From contig OY726560.1 of the NCBI GenBank assembly GCA_963383645.1, positions 86,777,093 through 86,841,092 of the forward strand: a DNA stretch of 64,000 bases. The letters are read 5' to 3'. This stretch comes from Muscardinus avellanarius (Eukaryota > Chordata > Mammalia > Rodentia > Gliridae). The notes under the pieces were generated by a model that ran no database searches, was not told where the DNA came from, and was given only the letters and a program-made list of their open reading frames with translations. The position numbers were made by a program, and so were the translations under genes. This document shows positions 1 through 11,435 of this stretch, in pieces (positions within the stretch are counted from its first letter, which is position 1; every line of letters starts with the position of its first letter).

Positions 1-482
1 TGATGTAAAACATTAAACAAAATACTAGAAATGCTCAATAAAAACTACATCAAGAAAATAATACACCATTACCAAATTGGATTCATCCCAGAGATGCAAG
101 GCTGGTTCAGTATACAAAAAAAACAAACCATGTAATTCCCCATATAAACAGAATCAAAGGGAAAAAATCACATGAACATTTCAATAGATACTGTAAAACA
201 TTTGATAAAATCCAACACCCATTCATGCTAAAAGCGCTGCCGAGAATTGGAATAGAAGCACCATACCTCAACATCATAATGGAAATGCACATAGGCCTAC
301 ATCCAACATAATATTAAATGGGGAAAAACTGTGAGAGTTCTCCTTAAAAATAATAACAAGTCAAGGATATCCTTTATCACCACTTTTTTCAATATGCTAC
401 TTGAGACTCTAGCCAGAGCAATAGGCAAGAGAAGGAAATCAAAAGAGTACAAATAGAAAAAGAAGAACTAAAACTATCCCTA

Positions 483-494
483 TATGCAAGTGAC
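483..494 (+). other. Mutated RT catalytic box (YASD for YADD)
   Basis: Codons at 483-494 read Tyr-Ala-Ser-Asp where active L1 reverse transcriptases have Tyr-Ala-Asp-Asp. The metal-binding Asp is replaced, in keeping with the many stops around it. Confidence 0.7.
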
Positions 495-1060
495 ATGATA
501 CTATACATAGAAGACCCAACAAACTCAACCAAAAGGCTTATAGAATTGATCAACAAATTCAGCAAAGTGTCTGGACAAAAAAAAAATCAATCTTAAAAAA
601 TCAGAAGTATTCCTGTATGCTGACAATAAATCCACTGGAAAAAAATTCAGAAAACACTTCCACTTAGGATATCCCACAAAAAAAAAAAAAAAAAAACCTT
701 AGGAATGAACCTAACCAAGGAGGTAAAAGACCTCTACAAAAAGAATTATAAATCATTGAAAAAAGAAACTAAAGAATACCTGTAGAAGATTGAAAGAACT
801 TCCATGTTCTTAGATAGGCAGAATAAATATCATCAAAATGGCCATTATTCCAAAAGCGATCTATAGATTCAATGAAATACCCATTAAATCACCAAGGTCA
901 TTCCTCACATACATAAAAAATTAGTCCTTAAATTCATTTGGAACAACAAAAACCGAGAATAGCCAAAGTAGTTCTCAGCAACAAGAACCATGCAGAAGGC
1001 ATTACAATACCTGACTTCAAAATATACTACGAAGCCATAGTATTAAAAACAGTATGGTGA

Positions 1061-1233
1061 GCCGGGCATGATGGCTCACGCTTGTAATCCCTGCACTTGG
1101 GAGGCTGAGACAGGAGGCTCGCACAGGTTCAAAGCCAGCCTTAGCTGGCTTAAGAGACCCTGTTTCCAAATAAAATATAAAATAGGTCTGGGAGTGTAGC
1201 CCAGAGGTAGAAGTTCCCGGGGTTCCAGTACCA

Positions 1234-1268
<35 letters not shown>

Positions 1269-1272
1269 AAAA
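1061..1272 (+). mobile_element. B1-dID-type SINE inside L1
   Basis: The copy begins GCCGGGCATGATGGCTCACG, has the internal hairpin form (AGCTGGCTTAAGAGACCC), and ends CCAGTACC(AC)n plus a long A-run. It is flanked by an imperfect target duplication, AAAACAGTATGGT / AAAACCAGTATGGT, proving insertion into the older L1. Confidence 0.93.
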
Positions 1273-2690
1273 CCAGTATGGTATTGGCACAAAAACATAT
1301 AGATTGACCAATGGAACATAATAGCAGACTCAGAAACAAATCCACACACTTACGGCTAATTGATTTTTGACAAAAGTCCCAATAGCATACACTAGATATA
1401 AAACGATAGCTTTCAAACAAATTATGTTGGCAAAACTGCTTAACCATTGCATTAAAATGGAAATATAATGCACTCTCTTATCCTGCACAAGAGTCAATTC
1501 AAGATGGATCAAAGACTTGGAAATCAGACCAGAGATCTTGAAGCTCCTTGAAGAGGGCATAAATCCAACCCTTCAACATATAGGCACAGGTAAAATGTTT
1601 CCAACCAGACTCTAATGTCACAAGAAATTAAAAGGTGGGTTAATTTGTGGGATTACATTAAACTGAAAAGCTTCTGTGCAGCAAAGCAAACTATCAAGAA
1701 CCTCAACAAAGAACCAAATGAATGGGAGAAAATTTTTGCCAACTATTTCTTTGATACAGTACTAATAGAATATACAGAGAACTCAAGAAACTCAGCACTA
1801 AGAAGACAAAAATAAAACAATCAAAAAATGGGCAAGTGAACTAAATGGGCACTTCACAAAAGAAATTCAAATGGTCAATAAATGTATAAAAAATGTTTAA
1901 TATAATTAGCAATCAGAGAGACACACATCAAAACTACCACAAGATTTCACTTAATTTTAATTATTAAAAACACAAACAACAACAACAACAACAAATACTG
2001 GCAAGGGTGTGGAGAAGTGGAAACTCTAATACATTTTTGGTGAGATTGCAAATCAGTGCATTCCTTTTGGAAAACATCATGGAGAATCCTCAGAAGAATG
2101 AGAACGAACCTATAATATGATCCAGCAATACCACTTCTAGGTATCTACTCAAAAGAATGAGAACCAAATTACCAAACTATTGCATGCATTTCTATGTTCA
2201 TAGCTGCACAATTCACTGCCAAACTATGGAACCAGCCAAGCTGTATGGAATAGGTACACGATGGAATTTTACTCAACCATAAATAAGAACAAATTTAGGT
2301 CATTTGTGGGGAAATAGATGAAACTGGAGAACATTATGCTAAGTGAGTTTAGCCAGTTACAAAAAGTAAAATATTGGATGCTCTCCCTAATATGCAGAAG
2401 CTAGGGAGAAAATGGTTCATAGGAAGAACTCTAGACAAAGATGAATAAGTCTTAGATGGACAAATAAGATTACTTAACTGAAAGAGATTGGAGGGGAGAA
2501 GAGGGAAATTCCATAATGCACATGATGTACATCTACAAAACATATCAAAGTCAATCACTAAGCAAAACATGATAAGGAGGGAGAGGGGATGGAATGGGGT
2601 AGAAATTGGGAATGTGTGCATGTATGCCTCTACCATCTTGTACCCCATTAAGATGTATGACTGCAATATACCAATCAAAAAAAGTTAAAA

Positions 2691-3100
2691 ATAAATAAAA
2701 AATAAGTAAAGGAAAAAATTAAAGAAAGTGAATCCAACTAAAGATTACATCTCCTGGATATTATATCACAGAGACATATGGTTAGATTTTTTTGATCATA
2801 CCTACATAAAAAGTAAGTGTGTACGTGTGTAAGAGTTGATTTTTTTTTGTAAGATCAACCACATTCAAATTACATCCATAGATTTGACCACAAAGCATTA
2901 TATAACTGTATTAAAAATTGGTCTATTGTCCCCACTTTACCAAATAACTAGAGATATTTAATTTTTTATTTCCTGAATAAGACAGAAATTTTTTCCTGAA
3001 TAAAGAAGAAATCCTGTACTCATTTCCTTTTTGTTTTTATAAGATAAAAGCTACCACAAGTCACTTTAAAGTCAGTACCTTTTAAATATTTAAAAATTTC
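2691..3100. other. Unassigned AT-rich spacer
   Basis: AT-rich sequence between the L1 3' end and the next element. I see no reading frame, SINE box or other structure here. Confidence 0.6.
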
Positions 3101-3885
3101 ACTTCCGGGAAGATGGCGACCGAGAAAAGCGGCGCTTAAGAGCCCCGCTAACAACAAACCTCCATTACCACAAAATCAGCGCCTTTCATAGCCAGAAAAC
3201 ACCATCACCAGTGAAACAAAAAATCACCAGGCTCCAGAGAGAAAGCGGACTGAGAAAAGAGCCACAGAGGAGATAACCGGCCTATCGCCCGAGGACGCGG
3301 CAGACGCGGCGGCAGAAGCACCATACTGCTGGCGAATTCACAGGACGGCTACAGCAAGCCGAGGTGAGCCACTGCGGAACAGCCAGGCGGGATTTCTCCG
3401 CGCAGAGAGCATCTAAAGTTCCCAGTGGACGAGCTCAGCACATGCTGCAGGGATTCAGAGTGGAAACCAAAACCAAGAAGAAAAACACCAGCCCCACAGG
3501 AGAGGGCGTAGCAGCGGCGCCATATTGCCACCAGCGGCAGCAGCACCGAATCCAGCGAGGCCAGTACAGCTACATCTGCGTACTCAAGAACAGTGAGTCA
3601 AATTGCGGGCCACAGAGGAGAAATCCCAGGACTGTACTCCCTGGGACTTGACCCGGTGGGGGAGGGGCGGTGGCAGAGATATCACACCATAGGAGAACGT
3701 GCAACCTGGCACCCCCCACAGTCTAAAGCAGCCTCTATCGACTCTCTGGGTCGGAGACTCTGTGATACAACCCAGTAAAGGAGTAGTGGGGTCTGAGATA
3801 CTACTGACTCGAGATCCAGAGCACCTTAAGTGAAGTCAGAGTGACCCAAGGGAAGAACCCAGAGAAGGCCCAAACATCCGAAATC
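3101..3885 (+). promoter_or_regulatory. L1-type 5'UTR / internal promoter, with YY1-like site
   Basis: This is the CpG-rich 5' untranslated region of copy A, distinctly GC-richer than its surroundings. The first 20 bases contain AAGATGGCGAC, matching the YY1 core (AAGATGGC) that sits at the 5' end of many L1 promoters and positions transcription start. The same motif opens copy B and, with changes, the older L1 at 22765. A frame open from 3364 to 3651 (95 codons) has no ATG start. Confidence 0.75.
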
Positions 3886-4766
3886 ATGGGAAAGAGGAAT
3901 AATACTGGAGTGATAAATGCCCACAACCCCACAACATCAGAACCCGATAAAACTGAAAATCAGAGATTTCTAGAAGATCAAATCAGGAAAATAACTGTAG
4001 AAATAATAGAGGTGTTTCGAAAAGAACTCAGAGCCAAAAAGAGATAAAGGATGCAATTAATGAAGTAAAAGCCTCAATTCAAAGCACAAACAACCGATTA
4101 GAACACATGGAGAACAGAATCTTGCTCTTAGAAGATGAGCAATCCAAAAATGAACGCATAGTTTCTAATCTAGAAAAAAATATCCGACAGCAGGAATCTG
4201 ATATTGAAGAAATACAGGCCCATTTTAAGAGAGCTAACCTAAGAATAATTGGAATAGAGGAGGGAAAAGAAAGTGAAACCAAAGGGATCAACAATCTCTT
4301 CAAGGAAGTAATAGCAGAAAATTTTCCAGACATAGAGCAAGAGGTCGATACACAGGTCCAGGAAACTTATAGAACTCCCTTTAGACAGGATCAGAGAAGA
4401 GGATCCCCACGCCACATAATTGTCAAAATGACCAATGTGGAAGCCAAGCAGAGAATCTTAAAGGCAACAAAAGTAAAGGGCCAAGTGACATTCAGAGACA
4501 AACCAATTAGAATCACTCCAGACTTCCCAAACCAAGTTATGAGAGACAGAAGGGCTTGGACTAACATATTCCAAACTCTGAAAGAAAACAATTCCCAGCC
4601 AAAAATTTCCTACCCAGCAAAACTTTCTATCAAATTAGAAGGGGAAATAAGAAGCTTCCATGACAAACAGAAACTGAAGGAATTTATGTCTTCAAAACCA
4701 GCACTAGAGAAAATACTCCAAGAGATTAACTACAAAGAAGAAATAGGTAACACACTCCAGAACTAG
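3886..4766 (+). pseudogene. L1 ORF1 (nucleic-acid chaperone) with one frameshift, copy A
   Basis: L1 ORF1 encodes the trimeric RNA-binding chaperone of the L1 particle. The ATG at 3886 (MGKRNNTG) is chosen because L1 ORF1 proteins usually open with MGK. The N-terminal part is charged and coiled-coil-like. From codon 4107 onward the frame reads on through the RRM-like region (NLRIIGIEEGKE) and the C-terminal domain (PDFPNQVM, QPKISYPAKLSI) to the stop at 4766. About 4030-4040 four bases present in copy B are missing, shifting frame (ELRAKKR, stop). Apart from that lesion the downstream frame has no stop for about 220 codons. It is not expected to make a full protein. Confidence 0.88.
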
Positions 4767-4789
4767 AGAAACAAGATTTTCCATCCAAC

Positions 4790-5515
4790 AAACAACTAAG
4801 ATTGGTTATCTGTGGAGAATCATTATTTATGTTAGTCTTTTACCTATCTGTAAAGGGTATTGTTTGCCTTTATTGTTGTTAATTTCTAGGATTCCTAGTT
4901 GGAATATTAATACACCTACAGATATAGCATTTGGAATTATTTTATCCCATTCTATTAGTAACTGTTAACTCTGTTTACATTGTCTTTGGATATACAATTT
5001 TTTTTTAGGGAGTTTGTATACTCCTCTGTTGCCTGTGCCATTGAAATCATAACCAAGAAATCACTGCCAATTTCAATGTTGTGAGGTTTAATGACCCAGA
5101 TTTTCTCCTAAAAGTTTATAGTCTTAAGATTTCTATTTAGGTCTATTATCTATTTTGAGTTAATATTTGTATATGGGATTAGGTAAGGGTCCAATTTTAT
5201 TCTTTTCCATGTAAGTATTATTTTTCAACAGTATTTAGTCAAAAGATTATTATTTCCACCACCAAATGTTCGTGGAAACCTTGTCAAAAATAACTTGACA
5301 ATATAGGGAAGAATGTATCTCTAGGCTTGTATGTAACTCCAATGTTTTATATATCTGCCTTTAGAACAGTACTACACTGTTTCAATTATTGTAGCTTTAT
5401 ATGGTTTGAAATCAGAAAATATATATCTTCTAGCTTTGTTCTTTTTCAAGATCATTTTGGGTATCTAGAATCCATATTCCATATTAGGATAGATTTTTTT
5501 TCTGAAAAATAAATA
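4790..5515 (-). pseudogene. Inverted L1 ORF2 C-terminal segment, copy A
   Basis: Read on the minus strand, this block matches the C-terminal third of L1 ORF2 at DNA level: 'AAAAGAACAAAGCTAGAAG', 'GAAACAGTGTAGTACTGTTC', 'GGACCCTTACCTAATCCCAT' and the 'CTATAAA..TTAGGAGAAAATCT' region. It lies antisense to ORF1 of the same element, as in twin-priming inversions. The frame is broken throughout. The junction with ORF1 is the same as in copy B. Confidence 0.85.
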
Positions 5516-5699
5516 TATAAATATATGATATTTTCATCTTAAAAAAATAGAAAAAAAATATTCTCTGGCAAGAAAGAAAGCAAAAAGAAATATTGAAATA
5601 GTATCTTTAAGTCATCAAAAGCTTGGTATCAGACAAATGAAACTGTTATGTGAGATTATCATTTTTAATTTTGGATAAATTGCCATAATACTAGATGTC

Positions 5700-5868
5700 A
5701 ACCACTAAGCCAAGCATGGAAAGGAGGGATGGGGAGAGAATGGGGTGGGGATCGGGTGGGGGCTAACTGGGCGATGTGTGCATGCATGTCTACAAAAGTT
5801 TGTATCCCACTATGATGTATGAATACAGTGCACCAATAAAATATATATATATATATATTTTTTTTTTC
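5700..5868 (+). other. L1-type 3' end of copy A
   Basis: The block from CCACTAAGCCAAGCATGGAA, through GGGGAGAGAATGGGGTGGGG, to ATGATGTATGAATACAGTGC and CACCAATAAAA parallels the 3'UTR end of the L1 at 2540-2686. It probably supplies the sequence recognised by L1 reverse transcriptase. It is followed by an (AT)n/T-run, not a clean A-tail. Confidence 0.8.
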
Positions 5869-6787
5869 CCAGTTGCAGTAACATACTATAATGTTCTTAA
5901 GAATACAAAATAATTTTGAATAACGGTCTTTGGTTAGTTCTAAGCTTGCTTCCTGGCCTTCCTAACTTATGTAACCCAGAGAAAGATATTTAATTTTTGT
6001 GATTTTCAGTTGTTTATTTGCCAAGAGATGGATGCTAATAATGACCTGCTTTTACGTGGAGATAAATTAAAGAGAAATTATATTGTGAATTACTGTCCAT
6101 CAAGATTCTCCCCTCCTGTCCTGCCTTGAGCAGAATGCCCATTCTTGCTCCCTTTGTGCTGGACTTGGGCCTGTGATGTGCTTTGACAAATGGATTATTG
6201 ATTAATTGATGCAAACAGAGGCCTCACACTGCCTGTGTGCCTTGGCTCACCTGTCCTGTTTCAGTTAGGCATTGTGAGGACATGAGCCCTCTAAATGCTG
6301 ACCTTCAGCCTGGGCCTGGAGGACATGTAGGTGAAATAGACCTGGGCTATTCCCAGAGGAGATAATTTGAATATCACTTAACTCCTGGCTCAGTCTGGAG
6401 ATCCCCCCAAAATCATGTGTTGAGGCCTGGTCTACAGTGCAACAAAGTTCAGAGGTGGGGCACAGCTGGGGGGGGCTGGGGCTCTGGGGATGTGGCCTGG
6501 GGTCCATATCTGTACGGCCCCCTCTTTTCTCTAGCTCTCTGCTTCCCACTACCTTAAGCTGAGCAGCTATTCTCTGCACACCCTGCCACCATGATATTTC
6601 TTTCTTGGAGCCTAAAAACCATGGACTGACCACTGAAACTGTGAGCCCAAATAAGCCTTTATTCCTCCAAGATGTTCTTGTTAGAGATGATCACAGGGAT
6701 GAAAAAGCCAACTAATACATGCAATATTGTGACAATAAGTCTTAATTGCTGTAGGCTGGTTATTCATAGCATAGCATTATTGTTGTT
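5869..6787. other. Unassigned sequence
   Basis: A mixed-composition stretch, with a GC-richer patch at 6260-6640. The minus-strand frame at 6265-6633 is biased in composition and resembles no protein I recognise. I see no repeat family here, though an old LTR or DNA element is possible for 6100-6700. Confidence 0.45.
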
Positions 6788-6850
6788 GTGGTGCTGATAC
6801 TAGAAAATGAACCCAGGGACATTCTTTCTCTGAGTTTTACCCAACCTCAT
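6788..6850 (-). mobile_element. ID-half SINE fragment
   Basis: Antisense ID-like half: GATACTAGAAAATGAACCCA, GGGACATTC..CTCTGAG. It is a short old fragment next to the following SINE. Confidence 0.55.
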
Positions 6851-6877
6851 TCTTTTAATTTTTTTAATCTATTTGTT

Positions 6878-7290
6878 TTGTGTTACTGGGGATTGAACTC
6901 AGGGACAGTTTATCTCTGAGCTATATCTCTGGCCCCATTTATTTTTTATTTTGAAACAAGGTCTTACTAAGTAGCTGAGTGTCTTGTTAATTTGCTGAGG
7001 CTGGCAATCTTTTTTTTTTTTTTTTGGTGGTACTGGGGTTCCTGGAAGCCCTTCTACCTCTGGGCTACACTCCCAGACCTCTTTTTACATTTTTTTATAT
7101 TTGGAAACAGGGTCTCCTAAGCCAGCGCGCGCGGCTGGCTTCGAACCTGCGCGATCCTCCTGTCTCTGCCTCCCAAGCGCGGGGATTACAAGCGTGCGCC
7201 ACCACGCCCGGCGGGGCTGGCAATCTTTAAAACTGTCTCAGCATTGCAATATTGGGGTTATGTGCATGTGCTACCATGTACAACTATAAC
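6878..7290 (-). mobile_element. Old B1-dID SINE split by a younger one
   Basis: The tRNA-like half (TACTGGGGATTGAACTCAGG) begins at 6883 and the B1 half follows. The element is broken at about 7010 and resumes near 7215, with the 5' end near 7290. The gap is exactly the younger SINE at 7011-7214. Confidence 0.8.
7011..7214 (-). mobile_element. Young hairpin-type B1-dID SINE nested in old SINE
   Basis: The T-run (A-tail in sense) is followed by GGTACTGGGGTTCCTGGAAG and a B1 half rich in intact CpG. The internal hairpin is GCCAGC-GCGCGC-GGCTGGC. A near-perfect target duplication, GGCTGGCAATCTTT, stands at 6999-7012 and from 7215. CpG richness and few differences from other hairpin copies point to a recent insertion. 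Confidence 0.95.
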
Positions 7291-7403
7291 ACAATTATTA
7301 GAGCAATAGCTGATCAACATAATATTATAAAAAATGTTAAATGAAAATGTTTATTGGTGTTCCAGTCACTCAGAGATCCTATGTTGAGAAAGGCTATCTT
7401 TAT

Positions 7404-7625
7404 TTTTTTATTTTTTATTTTTTTTTGTGGTATTGGGGTGGAACCCAGGGGATTTTCTACCTCCAGGCTATCATCTCAGACCTATTTCATACTTTATTTG
7501 GAACAGGGTCTCACTAAGTGACTGAGAGCCTCACTAAGTAGCTGAGGCTGACTTCAAACCTGTGCCATCCTCCTGTCTCCGCTTCCCAAGCACGGGGATT
7601 ACAAGTGTGTGCCATCAAGTCCGGC
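7404..7625 (-). mobile_element. B1-dID SINE
   Basis: Full-length antisense copy of the two-block form (GACTGAGAGCCTCACTAAGT). Target duplication AAAGGCTATCTTTA flanks it at 7389 and 7627. Confidence 0.93.
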
Positions 7626-7639
7626 AAAAGGCTATCTTT

Positions 7640-9300
7640 AAAAGTAAAAATTTCTATTCTTCTGAGGTACTCCAGCAGCAGAGAGAGGAGATTTCAATGT
7701 GCTAAAGATACTGCTCTAAAGCCTTCCAAGTTGAAAGGAGCTTATAATCACAAATTATGTATCAAACTATGAGAATATACCTATGTGTGTCTTTGAGTAC
7801 CAAACCCTAACACTTTAATACTATGCTTAAAGATAGAATAAATGGAAAAATGTTTAAGTAGGATACTAAATCTACAATTATCAGATACCAGTTTAAAATA
7901 CTAATCACATCATGTGAACAGATTGCATGGCAATTAATATTTTAGTGGAGGAATAGAAGTTAATACTCAGACTTAAAATTAAGAATATTTGTGATTATTT
8001 AACACAAATGCCTTTTCTCCAAATATTTCTGTCTAACACAACATCTACTGATATCTAAAGGCTATTACAAACTTCCTTAATACTTTGGATTGAATTCTAC
8101 ACTCACAACATACAAACAGCTTTGTAAGATCACACAATCATGGCGTCCAACCATCAGAGTAAAATAGTTCTTTTCCTGGTGAGACAGTTGTGCAATGTGT
8201 GGCAGACTGGGGACTTTCCACAGGATGGCACAAGGATGATATTAGATGAGGATAAGGACATACACAAAGCAAGGGCACAATAAATGTTGAGCTCAATTCA
8301 AAGGGGAATTCAGAGAGAAGTTTTCAATTATTATAAATACCACAATGAAAATGTTGGCAGATAAAACCCCATAGTTCTACATTCATATTGCAATTACTTT
8401 ATTTGCTTTATAGCCATTGTGAAATTAAATTTTACAGCTGTAATTTTTAAAGGCTTTTAAAAAATTAATCAATGCATTAGCCAAATTAATCTGATAACAA
8501 AAATTGAGCATTTAAACATAAGTGGTTACTAAAACATATTTATTAAACTGAAGTGAAAATTGAAATGCAATTTAAGTGCAGTCCATTAAGAGATGCAAAC
8601 ATTTATTGCTCTACAAAAGACACTTTTTAGTGGAAGAGGAAATTCTGTGCACTTTTGAATAATTAAAAGTAGAGAGAAATAATGATATTTCTAACCAGTG
8701 TTTTATATTTAGTATGGAGTTCACAGTGAAATTTTAAAAGCATTGATTATTAGGCCAGGGGACAAAAATTATAATTCTGCAGACTAGTCAAGTGAGAGAG
8801 TAATTGGGAAATGCAGAGACATTCTCAAGGTCTTTAAACAGGAACATCAATAGCGACTCTCATAGTTTTTTATTCTCAGTTCAATTTTTGGTAACTCCTA
8901 GCCCTGTAAATATACACATACCTCTTTATTATATATTTTCAAAAATGCAGCAACAGCTTCAGGGATCTGAAGACACTGTTATTTTGAAACACCAGCACCA
9001 GTGTATGCATTTGGTGTGGATGTTGGTGAAGCAATATAGTTACTAGAAGCTATGTTACTGTCTTCATCCTACCAGCATTTGCTGTTAAATTTCCCACTTA
9101 GTTGGCTTCATCCCACTTTCCAGGGACTCACTCCTCTTGTAAGCAGAGTTTACTTCTGAAGGACTGAGGTACCTGCTCTGGACAGTATGCTAACAAAACG
9201 ATGCATAACAAGTCACTTAACTGTCTCAACCATTCCTTCCCAATGCCTCTTTTTCTTACAGGGTGGATCAAATGTTGAACATTTTTAAAAGAAACTGACT
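7640..9300. other. Unassigned AT-rich sequence
   Basis: About 1.6 kb of AT-rich DNA with no long frame and no repeat I can name. Confidence 0.5.
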
Positions 9301-9518
9301 AACCGGACGTGGTGGCTCAAGCCTGTCATCTCAATACTTGGGAGGCTGAGACAGGCGGATCCCAGATTTGAGGCCTGCCTCAGCTACTTAGTGAGGAGCG
9401 CTGAAACTTGACCCTGTTTCAAAATGAAGAACAAAAATAGGGCTGGGGGTTAACCACAGAGGTAGATTACCACTGAGTTCAATTCCCAGTACCTCAAAAA
9501 CAAAGAAAAATCAAAGAA
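9301..9518 (+). mobile_element. B1-dID SINE (older form)
   Basis: Starts AACCGGACGTGGTGGCTCAA and has B1 and tRNA-like halves. It ends CCCAGTACCTC plus an impure A-tail. Target duplication AAAAGAAACTGACT lies on both sides. Confidence 0.93.
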
Positions 9519-10609
9519 AAAAGAAACTGACTGAGCAACAAAATAAAGTAGCACTGAACTGCAACTGACATAGTAGAATGGTCATATGTCCCACAGAGAG
9601 GGATAGAGACTCCACAGTAATGCAGGACAGAAACTCCACCACACCCGGGTGACCCGGGGAATATCACACATCATCCCACTGACAGGACGGAGGAGAGGCG
9701 CTCTGCTTCTGTGGCCTAACTCAGAGCCCACAGCCCCAGGGCAGCTATGAGAAAAGTAGAGGAGAAACTGCTACAACCAGAAGTTCAAGAACCCAGAGGA
9801 ACAAAATCCAGTGTTATGTTGCAGAAGGGAATAAGAGCAGAAAAGAGCAATAGACCAACTCAGCACCTTAGTGTAGACTCAAGTTCACAAAGGAAAGCTG
9901 TGTGCAGCATGCATTACCTGAATTGCATGTATGTGCTAAAATGAATGCTATGAGTTACATGTACAAGCTCATATGTGAGGAGTAAATCATCAGTGTGGAT
10001 TATACACAGTATAATCCATATGAAAACCAATGCATGGATAATCAGAGTATTCATTGTAACAAATCTACCATAATAATAGGAGATATAAATAGGAAAAATA
10101 CCATGATTGGTATAAAAATGTTCTATCTTAGCATTTAAATTTCTTCCAAAAAGAAAAGTTTATTTAAAAGAAATAAGTTGTATGTAAAAGAACCTTATAA
10201 GGTGGGACATAATAGTCAAATAAAAACTACTATTGCTTAGTTATTTTTTTTTCCTCCAGTCTGGGCCAATTTGCTCACAGTAAATAGCAGGTCAGAAAAC
10301 TTCTTACCATATTATTTGATCAAGGTTTAGACTATCTCCTGTGTCCATTCTGCCATGTTCTAAGTCAACAGAAAGTTGTGGCCTAGTCTACATTTAGCAT
10401 ACATTGCCCACTTTTTGTCTTTTTGACCTATGTTTAACTATCAAGATTTGTATGTATTTTCATATAAATCATTATATTATAAAATCTTGATATTGAACAC
10501 ATGACCAGCCTGTCCAAACATCAATTATAAGTTTATTCTAGTACTATGCAGGAAGCGAGTTTCCCAAACTAATAAATACCTACCTATTACCAAAATACAG
10601 ATCAGTAAG
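9519..10609. other. Unassigned; GC-richer patch 9600-9760
   Basis: The patch at 9600-9760 contains CACCCGGGTGACCCGGGG and runs into a 65-codon frame at 9747-9944 (MRKVEEKLLQPEV...). I do not recognise this peptide. A fragment of a processed transcript is possible. The rest is AT-rich with nothing notable. Confidence 0.35.
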
Positions 10610-10825
10610 TCAGGGACTGTGGCCCATACTTGTAATCCCAGGAAATAGGAGGTTGAGACAAGAGGATCACAGGTTTGAGGTGAAACTCTCAGAAACTTGG
10701 CGAGATCATATTTCAAAATAAAAATTAAAACATGGCTGCAGGGCTGGGGGCATAGCTTAGAGGTAGAACTCCTCTTAAATTTCTAGTAACTAACACACAC
10801 TCACATACACACACATATACACAGA
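10610..10825 (+). mobile_element. B1-dID SINE, diverged
   Basis: The B1 half (GGTTGAGACAAGAGGATCAC) and tRNA-like half (GGGCTGGGGGCATAGCTTAG) are both present but mutated. It ends in an (AC)-rich tail. Confidence 0.88.
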
Positions 10826-10993
10826 GAGTAAATAAATATATACTGGTTAAAAAAAAGTAATTGCTTTTGGAGGAAAGAACTATTTATTTGTATATACAAA
10901 CATACATACAGACTTTATTTATATACAAACTTTGTATTTTATTTATATACAAAACTGTATTTTATACATATATATGAAATATATATAATATTT

Positions 10994-11170
10994 ATTGGTA
11001 CTGGGGATTGAACTCAGGGGCTAACTCTAATCTACACCCCCCAAGACCTATTTTATTCTTTTTTTGAAACACAGATTCATTAAGTTGCTTAGAGTAGCCT
11101 CCCACCCTGTGATCCTCCTGTCTTAGCTTCCCAGGTACTGGTATTACAGGCATACACCACCATGCCCAAC
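10994..11170 (-). mobile_element. B1-dID SINE, shortened
   Basis: Antisense copy: TACTGGGGATTGAACTCAGG at the 3' half, and CCACCATGCCCAAC at the 5' end. The middle of the B1 half is shortened. Confidence 0.87.
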
Positions 11171-11402
11171 TCCTATTTATGTTATTTTATAAAAGATTGG
11201 AATGACTAGTACAATCTTCACCCATAAAGCTTCCTAGCCCTCAATGATAAGAGTTATTTCAGAATTCCTGGCATCTGCTGGTGAAGCCTGAAAGACTCTC
11301 CCTGGGACAGCTGGCCAGACTGTGAGGTGAACAGGCATCTGGAGCCCAACTTGCTCCACATGGATCTTAAGCAGGGAAAAGGCTCCTGGGACCAGCCTCT
11401 AG

Positions 11403-11435
<33 letters not shown>

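Larger units (their letters stand above)
1..2690 (+). mobile_element. L1 LINE, 3' part (ORF2 remnant and 3'UTR), cut by window edge
   Basis: This is the decayed 3' part of an L1 retrotransposon, entered inside the reverse-transcriptase region of ORF2. Around 80-120 one frame reads [13 protein letters not shown], a well-known L1 RT block. The catalytic YADD box appears near 483-494 as Tyr-Ala-Ser-Asp, so the first catalytic Asp is lost. Frame at 1615-1815 reads like the ORF2 C-terminal region (WDYIKLKSFCAAKQTIK, WEKIFANYF). The 3'UTR (about 2540-2686) ends in a conserved block, 'GTATGACTGCAATATACCAA', followed by an A-rich tail. Many stops and frameshifts make it inactive. A SINE interrupts it at 1061-1272. 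Element identity is certain; its exact age and subfamily are not known. Confidence 0.93.
3101..5868 (+). mobile_element. HAL1-like element, copy A: L1 5'UTR + ORF1 + inverted ORF2 piece + L1 3' end
   Basis: The order is: L1 5'UTR (3101-3885) starting ACTTCCGGGAAGATGGCGAC; ORF1 (3886-4766); an abrupt junction near 4790-4800; then about 720 bases that match L1 ORF2 on the opposite strand (to about 5515); then about 180 bases of unclear origin; then an L1-type 3' end (5700-5845) closing with CACCAATAAAAT. No sense-strand endonuclease or reverse transcriptase is present, so it could move only with help in trans, as proposed for half-L1 (HAL1) elements. Copy B at 53951-56710 on the other strand has the same order and the same breakpoint. 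Target duplications are not clear for copy A because both flanks are AT-rich. Confidence 0.88.

Noticed and set aside
1017..1447. Minus-strand frames of 110 and 123 codons
   Set aside because: They are antisense to a SINE and the L1 that hosts it, with Phe and Cys-Val runs from the A-tail and AC repeat.
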